DNA of 64,000 nt from Obelidium mucronatum. Taxonomy: Eukaryota; Chytridiomycota; Chytridiomycetes; Chytridiales; Chytriomycetaceae. Positions 36,836 through 49,204 of the stretch are shown piece after piece; the stretch's first letter is position 1; every line of letters starts with the position of its first letter. The stretch covers positions 310,001 through 374,000 of the forward strand of contig JAIVFH010000002.1 in assembly GCA_025765595.1 (NCBI GenBank). Reading direction: 5' to 3'. The translations under genes were made by a program, and so were the position numbers. A model generated the notes under the pieces. It was not told the origin of the DNA, made no database searches, and was given only the letters and a program-made list of their open reading frames with translations.

Positions 36836-39721
36836 AAAGAAAGGAATAATATTTATCTTCTGGCTCGTTCACTGCCAACATGTCCAAAACAGCTTTAAGC
36901 AATTTAGAGATCTACATTTTTTCAAGTCAAGGTTTCTGAATCTACACGTTTTTTGACATACTTGTTCAATATTCCTGAGCACATCTCCTACAAGGACACT
37001 CTTGACACGAGAAACAACCAAAAACAATCGACTCAAGAACCCCTCAGTAGCCATTCCTTCCATCGCTTCATAGGAAGTCGCAAGCATTGTCAAAATTCGA
37101 ATTCTCTGTTCTACGGGAAGGACCAAAACCAGAGCATTGGCGGGAAAGATGAGGCTCCTGTCCACAACATCGCCAGCAAATAAAATGGATGAGAACCAAC
37201 TCGGAAACGAATTGTCCTGAAATAGAAGCGGGTGGAGCTTGGTTATGACAGAGGTATAATTTTGATCTGAAAAGTCTTGTTCTGCCCCTCGAAGGTAGCT
37301 TTCGAGCGATAGAAACTGTAGACGAGATTTGATTGTATCTCTGTTGATTTGGGAGCTAAAGGGGCTAAAATAGATGTCAGAAACATGGGGGTTTCAAGTA
37401 CAAAATTAGGACTACCAACCAGTTGGGAAGAACGATGGGATCAATGTTCAACTGAAATGAAAGTTCAAGGCATCGTTTGTAGATTGCAACAGCTATATTG
37501 ATTTGGTTAAAGTGTTCTGCCATTTGAGATTGAAGCCAGCATTTTCTGAGGGATATTTGAATACATGTGTTAGGCTATCCATTTCCACATACCTCAGCGC
37601 CCATTCCTTGCTCATAGACGCAACAAGACTTGGATTGAATGCAATTGCTTCCGTTATCAAAGCCCACCAAGATTCCAGCACGGCTGTATGACGATTAACT
37701 TTCATCGCATACTCTGGCCCAGATGCACTCAATTCCAAAATGCCATCGAAAATTAATTCACAAACAGATAAAATCAACTATGCAAGAGAAACACATCAGA
37801 TATTTTTGGTTACCAAAATTGTCCCTCACTTGTAACGTCTGTTCTGTGAGCTCCTGCAAACCAACAAAAGAGGATCCGCAACCCTTGTCTTCCATCTCCA
37901 CCAATAATAGAAGCACTGTCTCCCTTAAACCAACTGGCCAAACATTTTCGAGTTCATTCAACATTACACGGCTTAGAAAGTCATGAGACAATTTCACAAT
38001 ATTTCCTTCGCATTTGAGATTCTCAAGGTAATTGACGATTTCATTTTGTTGCAAAGTGCCTGGATTACTATCACGACTTAGGAAACATGAAAGTTTTTAA
38101 CGTGGTACTACATATCCCATTTAATTCACAGACACATACAATGGTCGGCGCGTGGAGTCTTCACTTTTCCCGTCCGTTGCATCCAATCTTATGCCATTCA
38201 TCGAATTAGTTAGCCTTCTTTCAAACTCATCCAAGAATCCCGCAGTTTCTTTGGGGAATACTAGGTGTTCACGAAAGCAAATGGATTGAATTTCTCCGGT
38301 TGTGGGCAAAATTTCGTCTTGTAACGTGGAATAGAATTCTTCGTCTGGAATTAAATCGTGTTCCAGTTCGATATCCTCAAGGGATGGTTCTGGTACTGGT
38401 TCGCCCTTCTTTCTTTTGGAAGCTCTGTGAAAGCGACAAGAAACAAGTCAAAACCAGAGATGCATCAATGCATGTTAAAAGAATGCGCCGTTGGCGGCCG
38501 ATAAGGTCTTCCTACCGAGCTTCTAAATCTCGAAATCGCTTGCGTCGTTTCGCTGGAGACTGTTTGATCCGCGTTTTGATGCTGGGAGTCGATGCACCAG
38601 ATTTCTCCTCCTCAGCCTCATTCTTTGGAGAATCGTCTTCACCCTCTTCTTTTTCTGCTCCCATAGGCTCGTCCATGTCTGTTTCTTTGGCATCTTTGTC
38701 TTCCTTGTCTTCTTTATCTTCTTTGGGTAATGCAGGGGTATCTGATGGATCGTTTCCTTCTGCTTCAATTGTTTCCTCAGTCATTTTCACAGACTCGTGT
38801 TCATCCAAAATAGCGTCATCATCGGCCTCCGGATTTATTGCAAAAACCTGCTTCGGGGACTCCACGGTATTGATCAGAATAGATATTGGCGTGCTTAGCA
38901 GCTGAGCGCGTTCATCATCATCAAGTGCAATCCCTCGATTCTCCATCTCGGACTCAAAGTTGATGAAGAGAGACGATAGCAGGGATCCGTACTCGTTCCA
39001 AGATACTTTCAAAGAAAGTGCAATTGACACTGGACGCAGCAAGACAGTGGATGGCGGCTGCTTTGGACGCGTCGACGCGGCCTCGTCCAGCATCTCGTTG
39101 CGCATCGCAATGGCCGGCGCGTACCCGGGACACACGGCCAGCAGCAGGTCCGTTGCGGCAGCGCACGTCGCAAAGTCGCCGGCGGCAAACGACGCGTCGG
39201 CCAGGCCGCGCAGCGCACAGAAGTAGTCGGCGCGCGTGGCGCTCGCACGCACGGCGGCGGAGAACGCGGCGGCGGCGGCAGCGGGGCGCGCGGCGAGGCT
39301 GAGGCGCGCCAGGCCGAGCCACGCGGCGGCGCTCGACGCGTCGGCGGCGGCGGCGGCGGCGTAGTGGGCGCGCGCGGCGGCGGCGTCGGTGCTGCGCACG
39401 AGCGCGGCGAACGACAGGTGCGCCGCGTGCTGCAGCGCGCGCTGCTGTTCGGACACGTCGCCGTCGCCGTCGCGCTGTTCGGACACGCCCAGCGCGCCGT
39501 GGCCGAGCAGCTGCGCGTACTGCGCCACGAGCGCTTCGCTGCGCGGCTGCCGCTGCAGGCGGCGCAGCGTGTCGAGACACGCCTGGATCTGCGCGGCGCG
39601 TTGTCGTGCTGAGTCAGCATTGCATTTCACTGGCAGCCATCAATCGCACCTGCTTCTCCTTCGACGGCGCCTCGTGTCTCTGCTGCCGCATGCGCCGCTG
39701 GTCGTTGAGCGCCGCAAACAT
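33162..39721 (-). CDS. HIR3: HIR3/CABIN1-like histone chaperone complex subunit
   Basis: This is the scaffold subunit of the HIRA/HIR complex for replication-independent H3-H4 deposition. The start ATG (39721) opens MFAALNDQRRMRQQRHEAPS. An Ala-rich TPR-like region follows (exon about 39605-38512), with ARQRAAQIQACLDTLRRLQR, then an acidic stretch and KRRKRFRDLEAR. The most telling block is in the C-terminal third: FDKKKWQHKPFWK near 34400 followed by DVEKAKSELINIFQLRS and INFWKPEFER near 34210. That is the family pattern of HxxKPEFERPG after a K-W-H helix. SQKAFDVLLYPRC follows near 34000, and a poorly conserved tail ends at 33162. Twenty or so introns are present, one holding a 45-base A run (T on the sense strand). 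The first 500 bp of coding DNA are extremely GC-rich. The gene ends 52 bp from the stop of SLC35A copy 3, tail to tail. Confidence 0.75.
36789..36833. repeat. Poly-A tract of 45 (T on sense strand) in a HIR3 intron
   Basis: There is an uninterrupted run of 45 A preceded by CCCC. On the sense strand of HIR3 it reads T45 followed by GGGG, just like the T17G33 layout in the RPC2 intron. Confidence 0.9.
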
Positions 39722-39791
39722 TTTATTTTTTTTATTTTATTTTTATTTTTATTATTTTTATTTGTTTTTAAATTTAAATACAATCAAAGCA
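39722..39791. promoter_or_regulatory. 70-bp divergent promoter, HIR3 / PSMG1
   Basis: This is the whole space between the two divergent start codons. It is almost pure T/A with repeated TTTTA units (TTTTATTTTATTTTTATTTT type) and a short AAATTTAAATA at the PSMG1 side. A similar T-rich string with ATTATTTGTTTTTA lies in the 37-bp CCDC77/MED17 interval. Confidence 0.55.
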
Positions 39792-40777
39792 ATGGACGCG
39801 TACGAAGAAGAGGAGCAGCTCGAGCAAAACACCTTCGCCGAAACTGCCGCAACGGTCGCGGTGGCGCCAATCGAGGCGAGTCGGCTGCTCATTGTGGCAA
39901 CATGCAAGGAAGCCGCGGCGCTGCTGACAAGGCTGCCCCGCAGCGACGCTGGCAACTCAATCAAGGCGGTCGTGATGTCAAACAGCGTCAAGACGGTATT
40001 GATTGATTGATCTCATCCGATGCGCTTGGCGAGATGCGAGCGTTGGACTTGAATCCCTGGACGTTAAACCAAGTAAACTGAAATTTAGGAACGCAATTCA
40101 TGGAACTGCTCTGTGGGTACAGGCGCCGGCGCAATTCTCCACCAAGTATCTCCTGGAGTCTTTGCTGTTGATTTAAGCACTGTTGACTTGGATCTGTCTT
40201 ACGTGGACTTGACTTCAAAACTCTTTGCCTCACTTGGTCCTTTGCCTCCTTCGGATGGTGTTCTGATTTTGGACAGAAAGATTGGATTTGTTTCTACATC
40301 TGCAATGGATTTAGATGATTCTGATGATGTTGCTTCTGACTTGCCTGCATTGATTCAATCTTCAGCATCCCCAGTCAAAGAGGCATTGGTGCGTATCGCC
40401 TTTTCGAACGACGAATTAAAACTTAAGTATCTGATTCCCTTTCTATACTCTGCAGTCGAGATTCCCTACTTTCCTTCCACCAAATGTACTTACTGGATGG
40501 AGCGCTGCTATCCTCACTCATGTAAACTCAAAAAAAAAAGCTACATATATTTCTATTGACTGATCCGCGCACCAATTTTTTGATGCAGTGTGAATCCAAA
40601 TCCATTCCATGTTACAGTTTCATTTCGCGGGTCTCGAATCCAAGCGTCTTTTCAGAAGCTAAAATTCTTGAACACTTTGCCGTCACCACCACCAACTTGA
40701 CAACAAAAATGGCTGGTCTCACTGTGAATTCAGATGCAGGAAAACCTGAATTATCCTCGAATGCTTTGTTTTTGTAG
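39792..40777 (+). CDS. PSMG1: Proteasome assembly chaperone 1 (PSMG1/PAC1-like)
   Basis: PAC1 pairs with PAC2 to scaffold the alpha ring of the 20S proteasome. Four exons (39792-39995, 40089-40388, 40456-40521, 40589-40777) join without a break into 252 residues. The signature is at the junction of exons 3 and 4: PPNVLTGWSAAILTHCESKS followed by IPCYSFIS. This matches the family block in which P-N-V/I, a G/P, AA-x-L and C are followed by IPA and a hydrophobic strand. The N-terminus is acidic (MDAYEEEEQLEQN) and GC-rich. The 66-bp third exon is too short to find on its own. The length is in line with the family. It is divergent from HIR3 across a 70-bp promoter. Confidence 0.65.
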
Positions 40778-40969
40778 TGACATCACAATAAATGGAAAAA
40801 TGAAAAAGATCATCAAAGTGGTCTAAAAACTCCTGAAGGAATCCCAGCAATGTACATTGCTACACCAGTGTTTCTGGGATGAAATTCTCAGGAAGATCGG
40901 AAATTAGCCTCGCTCGCTTTTATTTGTTAAATATACTAGTAAATCATTAAACGTAAATCTACACCAATA

Positions 40970-43571
40970 ATGGAAGGTCGGAATAGCACCCACGTCCCTG
41001 TTCAAGTTCTCAGCCGAGCAAGGACGATTTCGACAACAAGAAAACCAAAGAAGGAGCGTGATTTCTGGTATAAGATCGGACACGGAATCGCTGTCACTGT
41101 CACTGAAGTTGCTCGTGCAATAACTTACGTGTTGTTTTACTTTCTCGCGTTCACAGGGTACCAAAAAAATAAGCTTGCACACCTTTACTTCATCTAACTA
41201 AAAATCATTTTTTGTTTCATCATCTCTGTTCTGGGTTGTTTTTTATTCCAGTTATGTTCGAAGCAGTGATTTCTTGAATGACTTGCAAGGAGTCAATGTT
41301 GCAGCAACCACAGCGCATCGTGCCATTCTACCTTTCGTCAACTTTGAAAAAATCAATGAAGCATACGGATTTCCAATTGAGGAAAGCGCCTTTGAGATCA
41401 CATCCTCCATGTCTGTTCAGGTTGGTTTTTTGTTCGACTCAATTTCGTCAATCCACGTGTAATCAATTGTTCCTTCAAAACTAAAAACCTCTTTGGGAAA
41501 AAAAAAAAAAAAAAAAAAAGCTTCGACTTACAGCCGATACCGAAGTCCTCAACAACCTCCCAGTAACCGTCTCGGGATCAACAGCATACTGGGCTGGCCT
41601 GGGTACATCGCTGGCAGGCGTCAAGAGCAACTACGCCGCCTTCTGCGCGAAAGCTCTGAATCAAACTGGAGGCGCCGCTCCTTTTACTATCGATGCCCAT
41701 TCCACTGTTGTCCAAGCCAAAAGCAATCTGCCAGGACAACAAGTGTTTGCATGGTCTGGATATACTTACGCCCCGTCCACGGTGAAGGCTGTAACGCGCG
41801 TAGTTAGTTTAAAGGCGATTCCAAATGCGTCTGGGAATTGCACGTATTCCATGAAAATGTTTGCTCAAGAGGCTTTTGAGCTGTGGGAACCTCAAATGGC
41901 TACATTCAATATTTGTAAGTCTATTCTTAAAGTCATTATTCGGTACTTTATAATGCTTCTTTTTTTTGTTTTACTTTGTCCAGATGAATTGAATTTGGTT
42001 GCCGACAGCTCCGGCCGCTGGATCTTCCTCCCCGAAGAAACACGTTTCAACTGGTTCTTTTACCGCCGCTTCCGTGAAGACGTCAACGCATTAGCCATAA
42101 TCAGTCAATGCCTATCGATCGTAGTAATGGCCGCTGGCGTCATGTGGCGCACACCCAATCGCATTTCCATCTATCTGGATCTCGACGCAATGTCCACTCG
42201 ATACTACAACTCCCTCATCATCAATTTGATTGAAGTTTATATTGTCTTTGTGGATCGGTACATTATTTTCAGGACTGTGAATGCGATTGACTTTTTCATG
42301 ACGGGGGGATGGGGGTTCGATAACTTTAGCATGATTATGCAGTTTATTAATATTATGGGTGGATTCTTTTTTGTTGTTTTGGCTGTTCACAAGATTGTAG
42401 CTTTGATTGTTTGTAAGTTTACACCCCCTCCGTCTGCATATTACAAAACCTAACCTCTTTTATTGTCATTTTAAAAATTTCTAACTATTATCAAAAGACG
42501 CCATCGCACTCTCCGTGAAAGCTGCCATGGCCCCCAAACAACACGAACATGTCGAAGGAACTGACTCCCCCATCGTCGATCTCACACCCAACAGCTATCT
42601 AGCGCTCGTCAAGGAAACGTTCCGGCCAAATCCAGAACTCATTTTATTGGCTATTGTGATTGCCCCCAAATACTTTTACGCTGGGTTTTTCGGTGGCGCT
42701 ACCAAATGGGGTCCTGTTTCCATGGCGAATATTAGCGCGATGGGGAGTTGTTTGGGTGCTAATTTGTTGATGTGGAATCTCTTGTGTTGTGCTTTGAGTT
42801 GAGTACCCTTTCTCTTTTTTTATGTTTTACTTTTATTTTTTTAATTTAAATTTTTTTTTTTTTAATATTAAATGTTGACAAATTATAAAAACACCAGCAA
42901 TCGCACCATTGGGACTCTTGATGGTTATCGCTGACGGCGGGAAATCACTCTCAAACTCATGGGTCCGCCACCGCCTTCCCGGCCGTTGCTACAATGGCTT
43001 CCGTGACTTGGTCGCCAAAAACAGTGGCAAAAGAATCATGAAAGATTACGCCGAAAACCGGCTCTTGAGTATCGTGGAAGGATTGATATCCGTCTTGTAC
43101 TCCATATTCTATACAAAACAACATAACGAGGAGACGGAACTTCACTACAATGTTCGGATTCAGGAATTGGTTCAAGATAGTGTGTTTAGTGAGGTTGAAT
43201 GTGTTCGTGCTTGTTTGTTTGTCGAGGATATTATTGAGAGGGTTGAAGGGGAGACTGATGATGCGTTGAAGAGGAAGCAAGAGATGTTGTGTACCGTTAG
43301 CTCGAGTGAGAACAAGGGTCTTGTTTTAAGATGGGGCGATGGAGGTGGTATTCACAAAAGCGACCTGCAAGATTTATGTTTCCGGAAGATGCAGCTGGGA
43401 CCCTCGGTACCGGAACTGAATGCTCTTGAAACGGGACTGGCTGGGAAAGCAAAAGATGAGACTGAACGGCTTTTAAAGACACAGAGTGAAACCTCGGCTG
43501 TTCCTCAACTGGATTCTCTACGAGTTCTTGGAAATTCGGACAGAAAAGGGTCAGCCCTTCTGTCACCATGA
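40970..43571 (+). CDS. Multi-pass membrane protein of unknown family, 717 residues
   Basis: I do not recognise this protein. Six exons (40970-41157, 41252-41420, 41521-41914, 41984-42412, 42498-42797, 42898-43571) join with no frame break. One membrane span lies near residues 40-65 (VARAITYVLFYFLAFTG). It is followed by an extracytoplasmic domain of about 200 residues with few cysteines and the motif LADSSGRWIFLPEETRFNWF-like near 42000. Five or six further spans come from about residue 270 to 500: AIISQCLSIVVMAAGVMW, LIINLIEVYIVFVDRYIIF, INIMGGFFFVVLAVHKIVAL, ELILLAIVIAPKYFYAGFF and LIAPLGLLMVIAD-like. A cytosolic tail of about 200 charged residues follows. The span-domain-spans-tail layout suggests a receptor or channel-like role, but that is speculation. 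Confidence 0.75.
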
Positions 43572-43690
43572 TCAATTTTTTTTTTAATTCAAGAAGATGC
43601 ATGCTTTTTCTTTTTTTTTTTCTTTCTACTTTTGGTATTGGGTTGATGAATAGAATTATTTTATTTAGTTTATTGGAATTAAAAAAAGCA

Positions 43691-46540
43691 TTAGGAGGAA
43701 ATGTGTTTGAAAAGGAATTCTGCAAGATAGTCAATCGGATCCTAAATGAATCAAGTCAGCGGCAGAAGGGAAATAAGAAAGCTGCTATTGAGAATCGTCA
43801 TTTTTTTTAGTTACCTCTGGGCGCACTTTGCATACTTCAATCAAGCCTGACGTCAGCGTTGGCATAACATGCTTCATAAGATAGTTTCGTAAAGGAACAG
43901 ACTGAGCCTCTAAAACATCCTGTTCCTGCTTTCTAATTTCTTCCATTCTTACATTCTAATAAATTACCGTTTGTAAATGTTTTGAATAAGAAACCCAATG
44001 TTTTTTTGTCTCCTTCTTTTTTTGATGCAGGACTTACCCATTCAGCAACAGCCTTCACTTGGCGTTCTTCTTCTTCTTTCTCTTTCTTCTTCCTATCCTC
44101 TTCAGCCAAAGCCAATTCCGTTGCCTGAACTTATTTTGGTTAGTGAACTTTTATATGGAAGTGTCCTGCAATTACCTTGGCTTCCTCCGCGAGTCGCTTC
44201 TTTTCTTCCAATTGCTCAAGCGTTGGCCCATAGTTGTGAGGTTTTCCAATCTGTTTTGTCAAAATCTCCAAAACAGGCTCATAATCATTCGACGTGATGG
44301 CAACAGTGAATGGATGGATCTCAAGTTCATCAAAGTAGTTGAGAACAGTGTTTTCATCTGTATTTGCGGATCGAAATTCTTCAAGTCTGCGAATCAAAGC
44401 TTGCCAATAAAATGGGTTTCAATAAAGTTTTTTTTTTAAAAGCGATTTTAAGTGTTTTTTTTTTTTAAAAAACCTTCTTCTGAATTTTTGGTGTCCACGG
44501 TCGCGGATTCAGGAAGATTCATCATTCGTTCTTTAATAAATTCGTCGGCTACTTCTAGAGTGATGACAAATTCTGGTGCTGTGACCTCGTCAATGTTTGT
44601 CACTTTATCATCTTTCATATCATCTTCGTTGGCTGCTCAAAAAGAAATAAAATGAGTTTGGCATTAGAAAAGAACTGAAGAAAGCCAAAAAAAAGTGGGG
44701 GTTCCCTGTACTCAACGTTTGTAAACATATGATGCTTCATCAATGGTTCCGGGATATCCATCAAGAATGTATCCTTGGTTTCTGCATGGCGTGCTTCGCA
44801 GTTTCTCCTTCAAAAAGTTCATGACATATTCTTCTGGGTACTTTCCATTGTTGTTTTTGAAGGCTTCCTTGATTTCGTCCAAAAGCTCCTTGTCTCCGTC
44901 AATGGCGTCATCTTCATCTGGAAGAAGATTGCCAGCGGCTCTACGTTCCTGTAATAATTCATATGTTTGAACGAACAACTAAGATTGATTTGGCCTACCA
45001 ATCTTGCAATCGACTCCTTCACCACAGCATCCAATTCAAGATAATGAATATCGTAAAATTGTGCCAATTTTTGGGCGTAGAAAGTTTTCCCACTTGCAGG
45101 AGGCCCGTGGACTATAATTTTCAACGGACTCAAGCCACGTGCATCTTTATACTCTTGAATCAAATTGGGTAGATGTTCGATAATTCCTTGCTAAATGCAA
45201 TACATCAGATGCTCATGAACAAGACCTCAAATGCATCTTTCTTTTCTCTTACCTCGTACTTCCATTCAAATGACATGTCCTTCACATGCCCTGGCTCAAG
45301 CCTTAGATTTACGAGAAGCATATCAAAGTCCGATTGAGGCAGATTCTTGTTGAGGAGAGCGGTTTCTTTAGGGACTTTTTTCACCCTTCCAGTTCCAAGT
45401 CCGTCACTAATGGCCTGTGTTGTTGAAATTATCAGAATTCCAGTGTCTGCGGATAGTGCTCGCCGAAATACCTTTGTAATTTCATAAAGCGTATTTTTTG
45501 ATTCGTCGATGGCAAGAAGGTATTTGTTTTCTGGCTGGAATTCAACCACTTCCAAGATGATGTTTGAAAGATCATCCATGTGAATAGTTGGAAGCACATT
45601 GGACCCTTCTCCATAGCAAATTAGCTCCTCCTCGTTGTGCCATGCCGACTGGGGAAGAAATGAAAGTGTGAGGAGTTACTTACACAGACAAATCCAAACC
45701 TTTAAAATGTGGTGAAAGATTGAGTCCCCCGCATGATAGATAAGCCCAGCAGCAATAACATATGTCTTTAAAGAGCTTTTCTTCCCAAACTTCATGATGT
45801 TTTTTTCAATCTGAATGTGGTTTTTATAGTTTGGATGGGGCTTTCTTCGGCGATATTCGTCTTCTGCAAGGAACGCTTCCGGATCGTCTTGGTCCACTTT
45901 GGTTTTGGCCCATGTCATAATTGTAGACAAAGCAATGAAAGTTTTGGGTTTATCGAGGAATGTGTCTGAAAGCTCGGCCAAAGCTGAAAAGAATCTCAGT
46001 TGTTGAATATGCCACTAGTGACCAGAAGTATAACTAACTTTCAATTGCCCAAGATGCTTCTTCAAGAGTTTGACTCAAGTCGTAGATAATAACATCGCAC
46101 TGTAGCAGCGTGTTTTTCAAAGCCTCCCTGTTTTCATTCTAAAACAAAAACCCATATTATTTCAAAATATACCCCCCAACATGTGAGCTGACGCTAACCC
46201 GAACAATGTCTTGAACCCAAGCAGGTTTAACTCCTCGAATTGCGAATTTCTCAATAGCTTCGCGTCTGGCGTGATCCCTCTTCTTATCGCCCGTTTCTTG
46301 CATTTCTCCAGGATTGCTAGGCGCAACAGGGTACCCGCGTTCAGGGCTCAGGGTTCCCACGATGCGGTACTTTTCCTTCTCCTTCTTTTCTTCCTTCTTT
46401 TCACCATCTTCATCACCCCCGCCGCCGGCTTCCTCTTCTTCTAAGTCTGGTTCCTTTCTCGATCCAACTACAGTTGATGCTAAAAGTCTTGAGAAGTTGT
46501 ATCCGACGGGCGAATCAACGTTGCTAATGAAGCAGCGCAT
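43691..46540 (-). CDS. AK7: Adenylate kinase 7 (axonemal), with Dpy-30 motif
   Basis: AK7 converts 2 ADP to ATP plus AMP in motile cilia. The N-terminal part is a short-chain-dehydrogenase-like fold ([20 protein letters not shown], then [16 protein letters not shown] and [19 protein letters not shown]). The kinase P-loop is [20 protein letters not shown] near 45110, and the lid region has [14 protein letters not shown] near 44760. The acceptor block is [20 protein letters not shown] near 44560, followed by [13 protein letters not shown] near 44330. The C-terminus is the Dpy-30 helix: [20 protein letters not shown] joined across an intron to [13 protein letters not shown], stop at 43691. The final exon is only about 48 bp. 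About ten introns are present. Dpy-30 motifs dock to A-kinase-anchor-type helices of radial spokes. This is strong evidence that the organism builds a motile flagellum. Confidence 0.9.
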
Positions 46541-46722
46541 CTTTTGTTTTCTGTTATTCTTCTTTGGAATAAAAAAAAAGTGACAATTCCTCTGCGAAAG
46601 GGCAGAAAATCCACAACATCTACCTTCGCCAGCTCGCTCCACCATCTGCCATCCCGCTAACAATCGATTCCAGCATAAAAAAATATACCAGCTGTAAAAT
46701 CTATCCGGGAAGAGGAAGGGAA
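46541..46722. promoter_or_regulatory. Divergent promoter, AK7 / IQ-motif protein
   Basis: 182 bp separate the divergent start codons of AK7 and the IQ coiled-coil gene. It has A-rich runs at the AK7 side and a TATA-like AAAATATACC near 46680. If both genes are flagellar, they could share timing of expression during sporulation. No X-box-like palindrome was obvious by eye. Confidence 0.35.
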
Positions 46723-49140
46723 ATGTTCCCAGTTATTCAAACACGCGAAAGTACATATAGACCGTCTCAAACTGCGTTCGGCCTCTTCCAGGAAGAAAAC
46801 AGCAATGACAATGATACTCGCAATGGATTTGATCGATTCAGTCTTTACAATGGAGGCAGTCATCAGCCTCAAGCGAGAGCAAGCACGGCTCCACCATTGT
46901 TCCCGATATCGCAAATGTCCTTCTCAAACTTGCTTTCAACGGGTCCTAGCACACCATGGCTAACTACGGCACTTAGTGAAGCGACAATGAAACAGAATCG
47001 GAGAATGGTTGCATTACTGGCGTTGATGAAAAGCGCAGATCGTGCAGAACGCGGTGGATCTGGAAATGGCGGAATGATTGGTGGAGGAGGAGATGATGAA
47101 GGTGACGAGCAAGGCAACGGTGATGATGAGGCTTTTGGGTACATGGACAGACAAGTGAAGTTCGACAGGAGTTTCACAGAAATAATGAAACTGCTAGGTT
47201 AGTAAATGGTCCAAATCTGACAATTGAAGTAAAGATACTGACTTTATTGAACCGATTTAGAATATGCGAAAAGTTTAGATGAAGCGATTCTTGAAAATGA
47301 CAATATGATGTCTGTGGGGCAACAAATGAAACGACGCAGCAGGCCCAACACTTCTCCTATGGCTCAAAAAGAAACCACTTCTATGCAGCAACATCAGACC
47401 TATGAAATGAGTGGCGGCGGCGGCGGTGGTGGTACCACTGGAGGTGACGGCAAGAATCGCTACGGCCGGAAACCTATAAAACTCATTGCAGAAGAGCTAA
47501 AAAAGCGCATAGATTTACTAAAAAGTAATCAGGGCGAGTGGGAAGCGTTTCAGGAAAGAATATGTGGGTTATTGTTGTTGGACTTACCACCTTCTCACTC
47601 TTCTTGATGTAGTGGCATATCACAAAACACAAGTTGTCTCAAATGATATCATCAAACATAACCGCGAAGCACTGGCGGCGTTTTTTCCCCACACTTAGAA
47701 TCAGAAATCTTGAATCTGCGGTATGGAAGGATGTCCTGGCCAAAACACATTTAAGAGCTGCTCATTTTAGCACATTGACCATGAGAAACATCGCGAGCTG
47801 GTTCTAAAAAAGAAGAAAAAACTTGACAAAGAAAAGTTGAAGAAAAAGCTGGAAATTGTTCAAAAGAAGGATTCTGCGATTGAACAGGGCCGTCGCCGAG
47901 AGCGAGAAGAAAACGGAAAGTCTCAATTGATTCAAAAGAAGTGGTTCCTTATAATTTCAGTCGCTGCGCGAATCGGCTATATACAAAGAGTCGTTGATGT
48001 TTGTGAAAGACGACGATTCGAATAGTTTGTCCAACTAAGCCTATCTGATGTTCCACAGGAAAACCGGGCAAAGAATGCAAAAATCATAAGAGAAAATCAC
48101 GCGGCTAGGATCATCCAGAGAAAGTGGCGTGTTTACATACATCGCAGACACGAATTGAGGAAGAGAGAAGCCCTCGCAACTATAGCCTGTGTAAGGAACT
48201 GAAGTGCATACGGTCTGAAAGTTTCTGAAAACATTAACTTTCCTTTGATAGCGTCTTTCACTTCTATGTTCTTAAAAGGCGGATGATCGCAAAGTATTTT
48301 GCTGCTGACAAGATTCGACAGTTCTTTAAGGAAGTACACTGATGTTTCGAAGCTTATGAAAGTTGTACAAAAGTACAGGTTCTCCGGTTTGTATGATCTT
48401 CTTCTGGAATTATTGGAATGTTTTAACAGTTTATTATAGTTGTACTTGCTCAAAGGCTAAGTAAAGGATTCCTAGCCATTCGAAAAGCACAAGTTACGGT
48501 TCTTACTCAAATACTGGGAGAAATTAGAGTCTAGCTGGTGGGCTCAAAGAAAGATGCACGGAGGAGCAGGTGGAAGTAACAACAGTTTGGACTGGCTGAG
48601 AAGACAGGAAAGTCCAAGTCAAAGAAGTATGGCCAAAGTAAAATCCTTCATATATTAATAGATTCTCTTTTAGGAAAGGAAAGAAAAGCAAAGATGAGGA
48701 AAAGGATAGGAAAGACGCAGATCGAGCTCCAGCCCTAAAAGTGACTAAGTAAGGCGAATGACTGAAGAATTATTCGGCTTATGTAAAAACTATCTATCAG
48801 CACCACAAAGATTCAAATAATAACGGAGGATCTATTGGCTCGGAAGAAGCAATACCGGAATGCACTGCTTGTTCATCAAGAACAGCTGGCAAAATATATT
48901 GCCGAATTGAAAAAGGCGCCCATTAAGAAGACATTATTCAGCGGAATCAAACCCAAGGCGGATACGAGTTGAGTGTTCTGTATTTGATTAGAGTTCCATA
49001 ACTCAACTTCTGCTAAAGAACCCGAGGACGATAAAAACGCGCCAAAGAAGCCGGTGTTTAAGTTACTTCCAGCGGTACCGGAAATGTACCAGCTAATTGA
49101 AAAGGGGTTTTTGATGCAGACACAGGCCAATATGTCTTGA
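46723..49140 (+). CDS. IQ-motif coiled-coil protein, probable flagellar or calmodulin-binding
   Basis: The N-terminal 160 residues are polar and Gly/Asp-rich. The first two exons join as KLL|EYAKSLDEAIL across an intron at about 47199-47261. Long charged helices follow: IAEELKKRIDLLKSNQGEWE, AYHKTQVVSNDIIKHNREAL and a KKK-rich segment near 47800. One clear IQ motif (ARIIQRKWRVYIHRR near 48110) and weaker ones near 47940 and 48460 would bind calmodulin. C-terminal exons include KKQYRNALLVHQEQLAKYI and end at 49140. Frames do not join cleanly near 47690 and 48190-48770, so the middle exons are approximate. I do not assign a family. The divergent neighbour AK7 and the IQ/coiled-coil make-up suggest an axonemal role, by inference. 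Confidence 0.55.
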
Positions 49141-49204
49141 CCCAAATTGATTGATTTGCCACGCGAAATAAAAAAAGAATCTCAAACAACAAACAACCCA
49201 CCAA

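Noticed and set aside
38954..39620. Arg/Ala-rich long frames overlapping the start of HIR3, both strands
   Set aside because: GC-rich DNA lacks stop codons by chance; the frame starting MFAALNDQ continues in phase into the rest of HIR3 and the others do not.
47400..47440. GGC/GGT repeat in the IQ gene as a mobile or CRISPR-like repeat
   Set aside because: It is a short glycine codon run within an open exon, with no spacers or target duplications.
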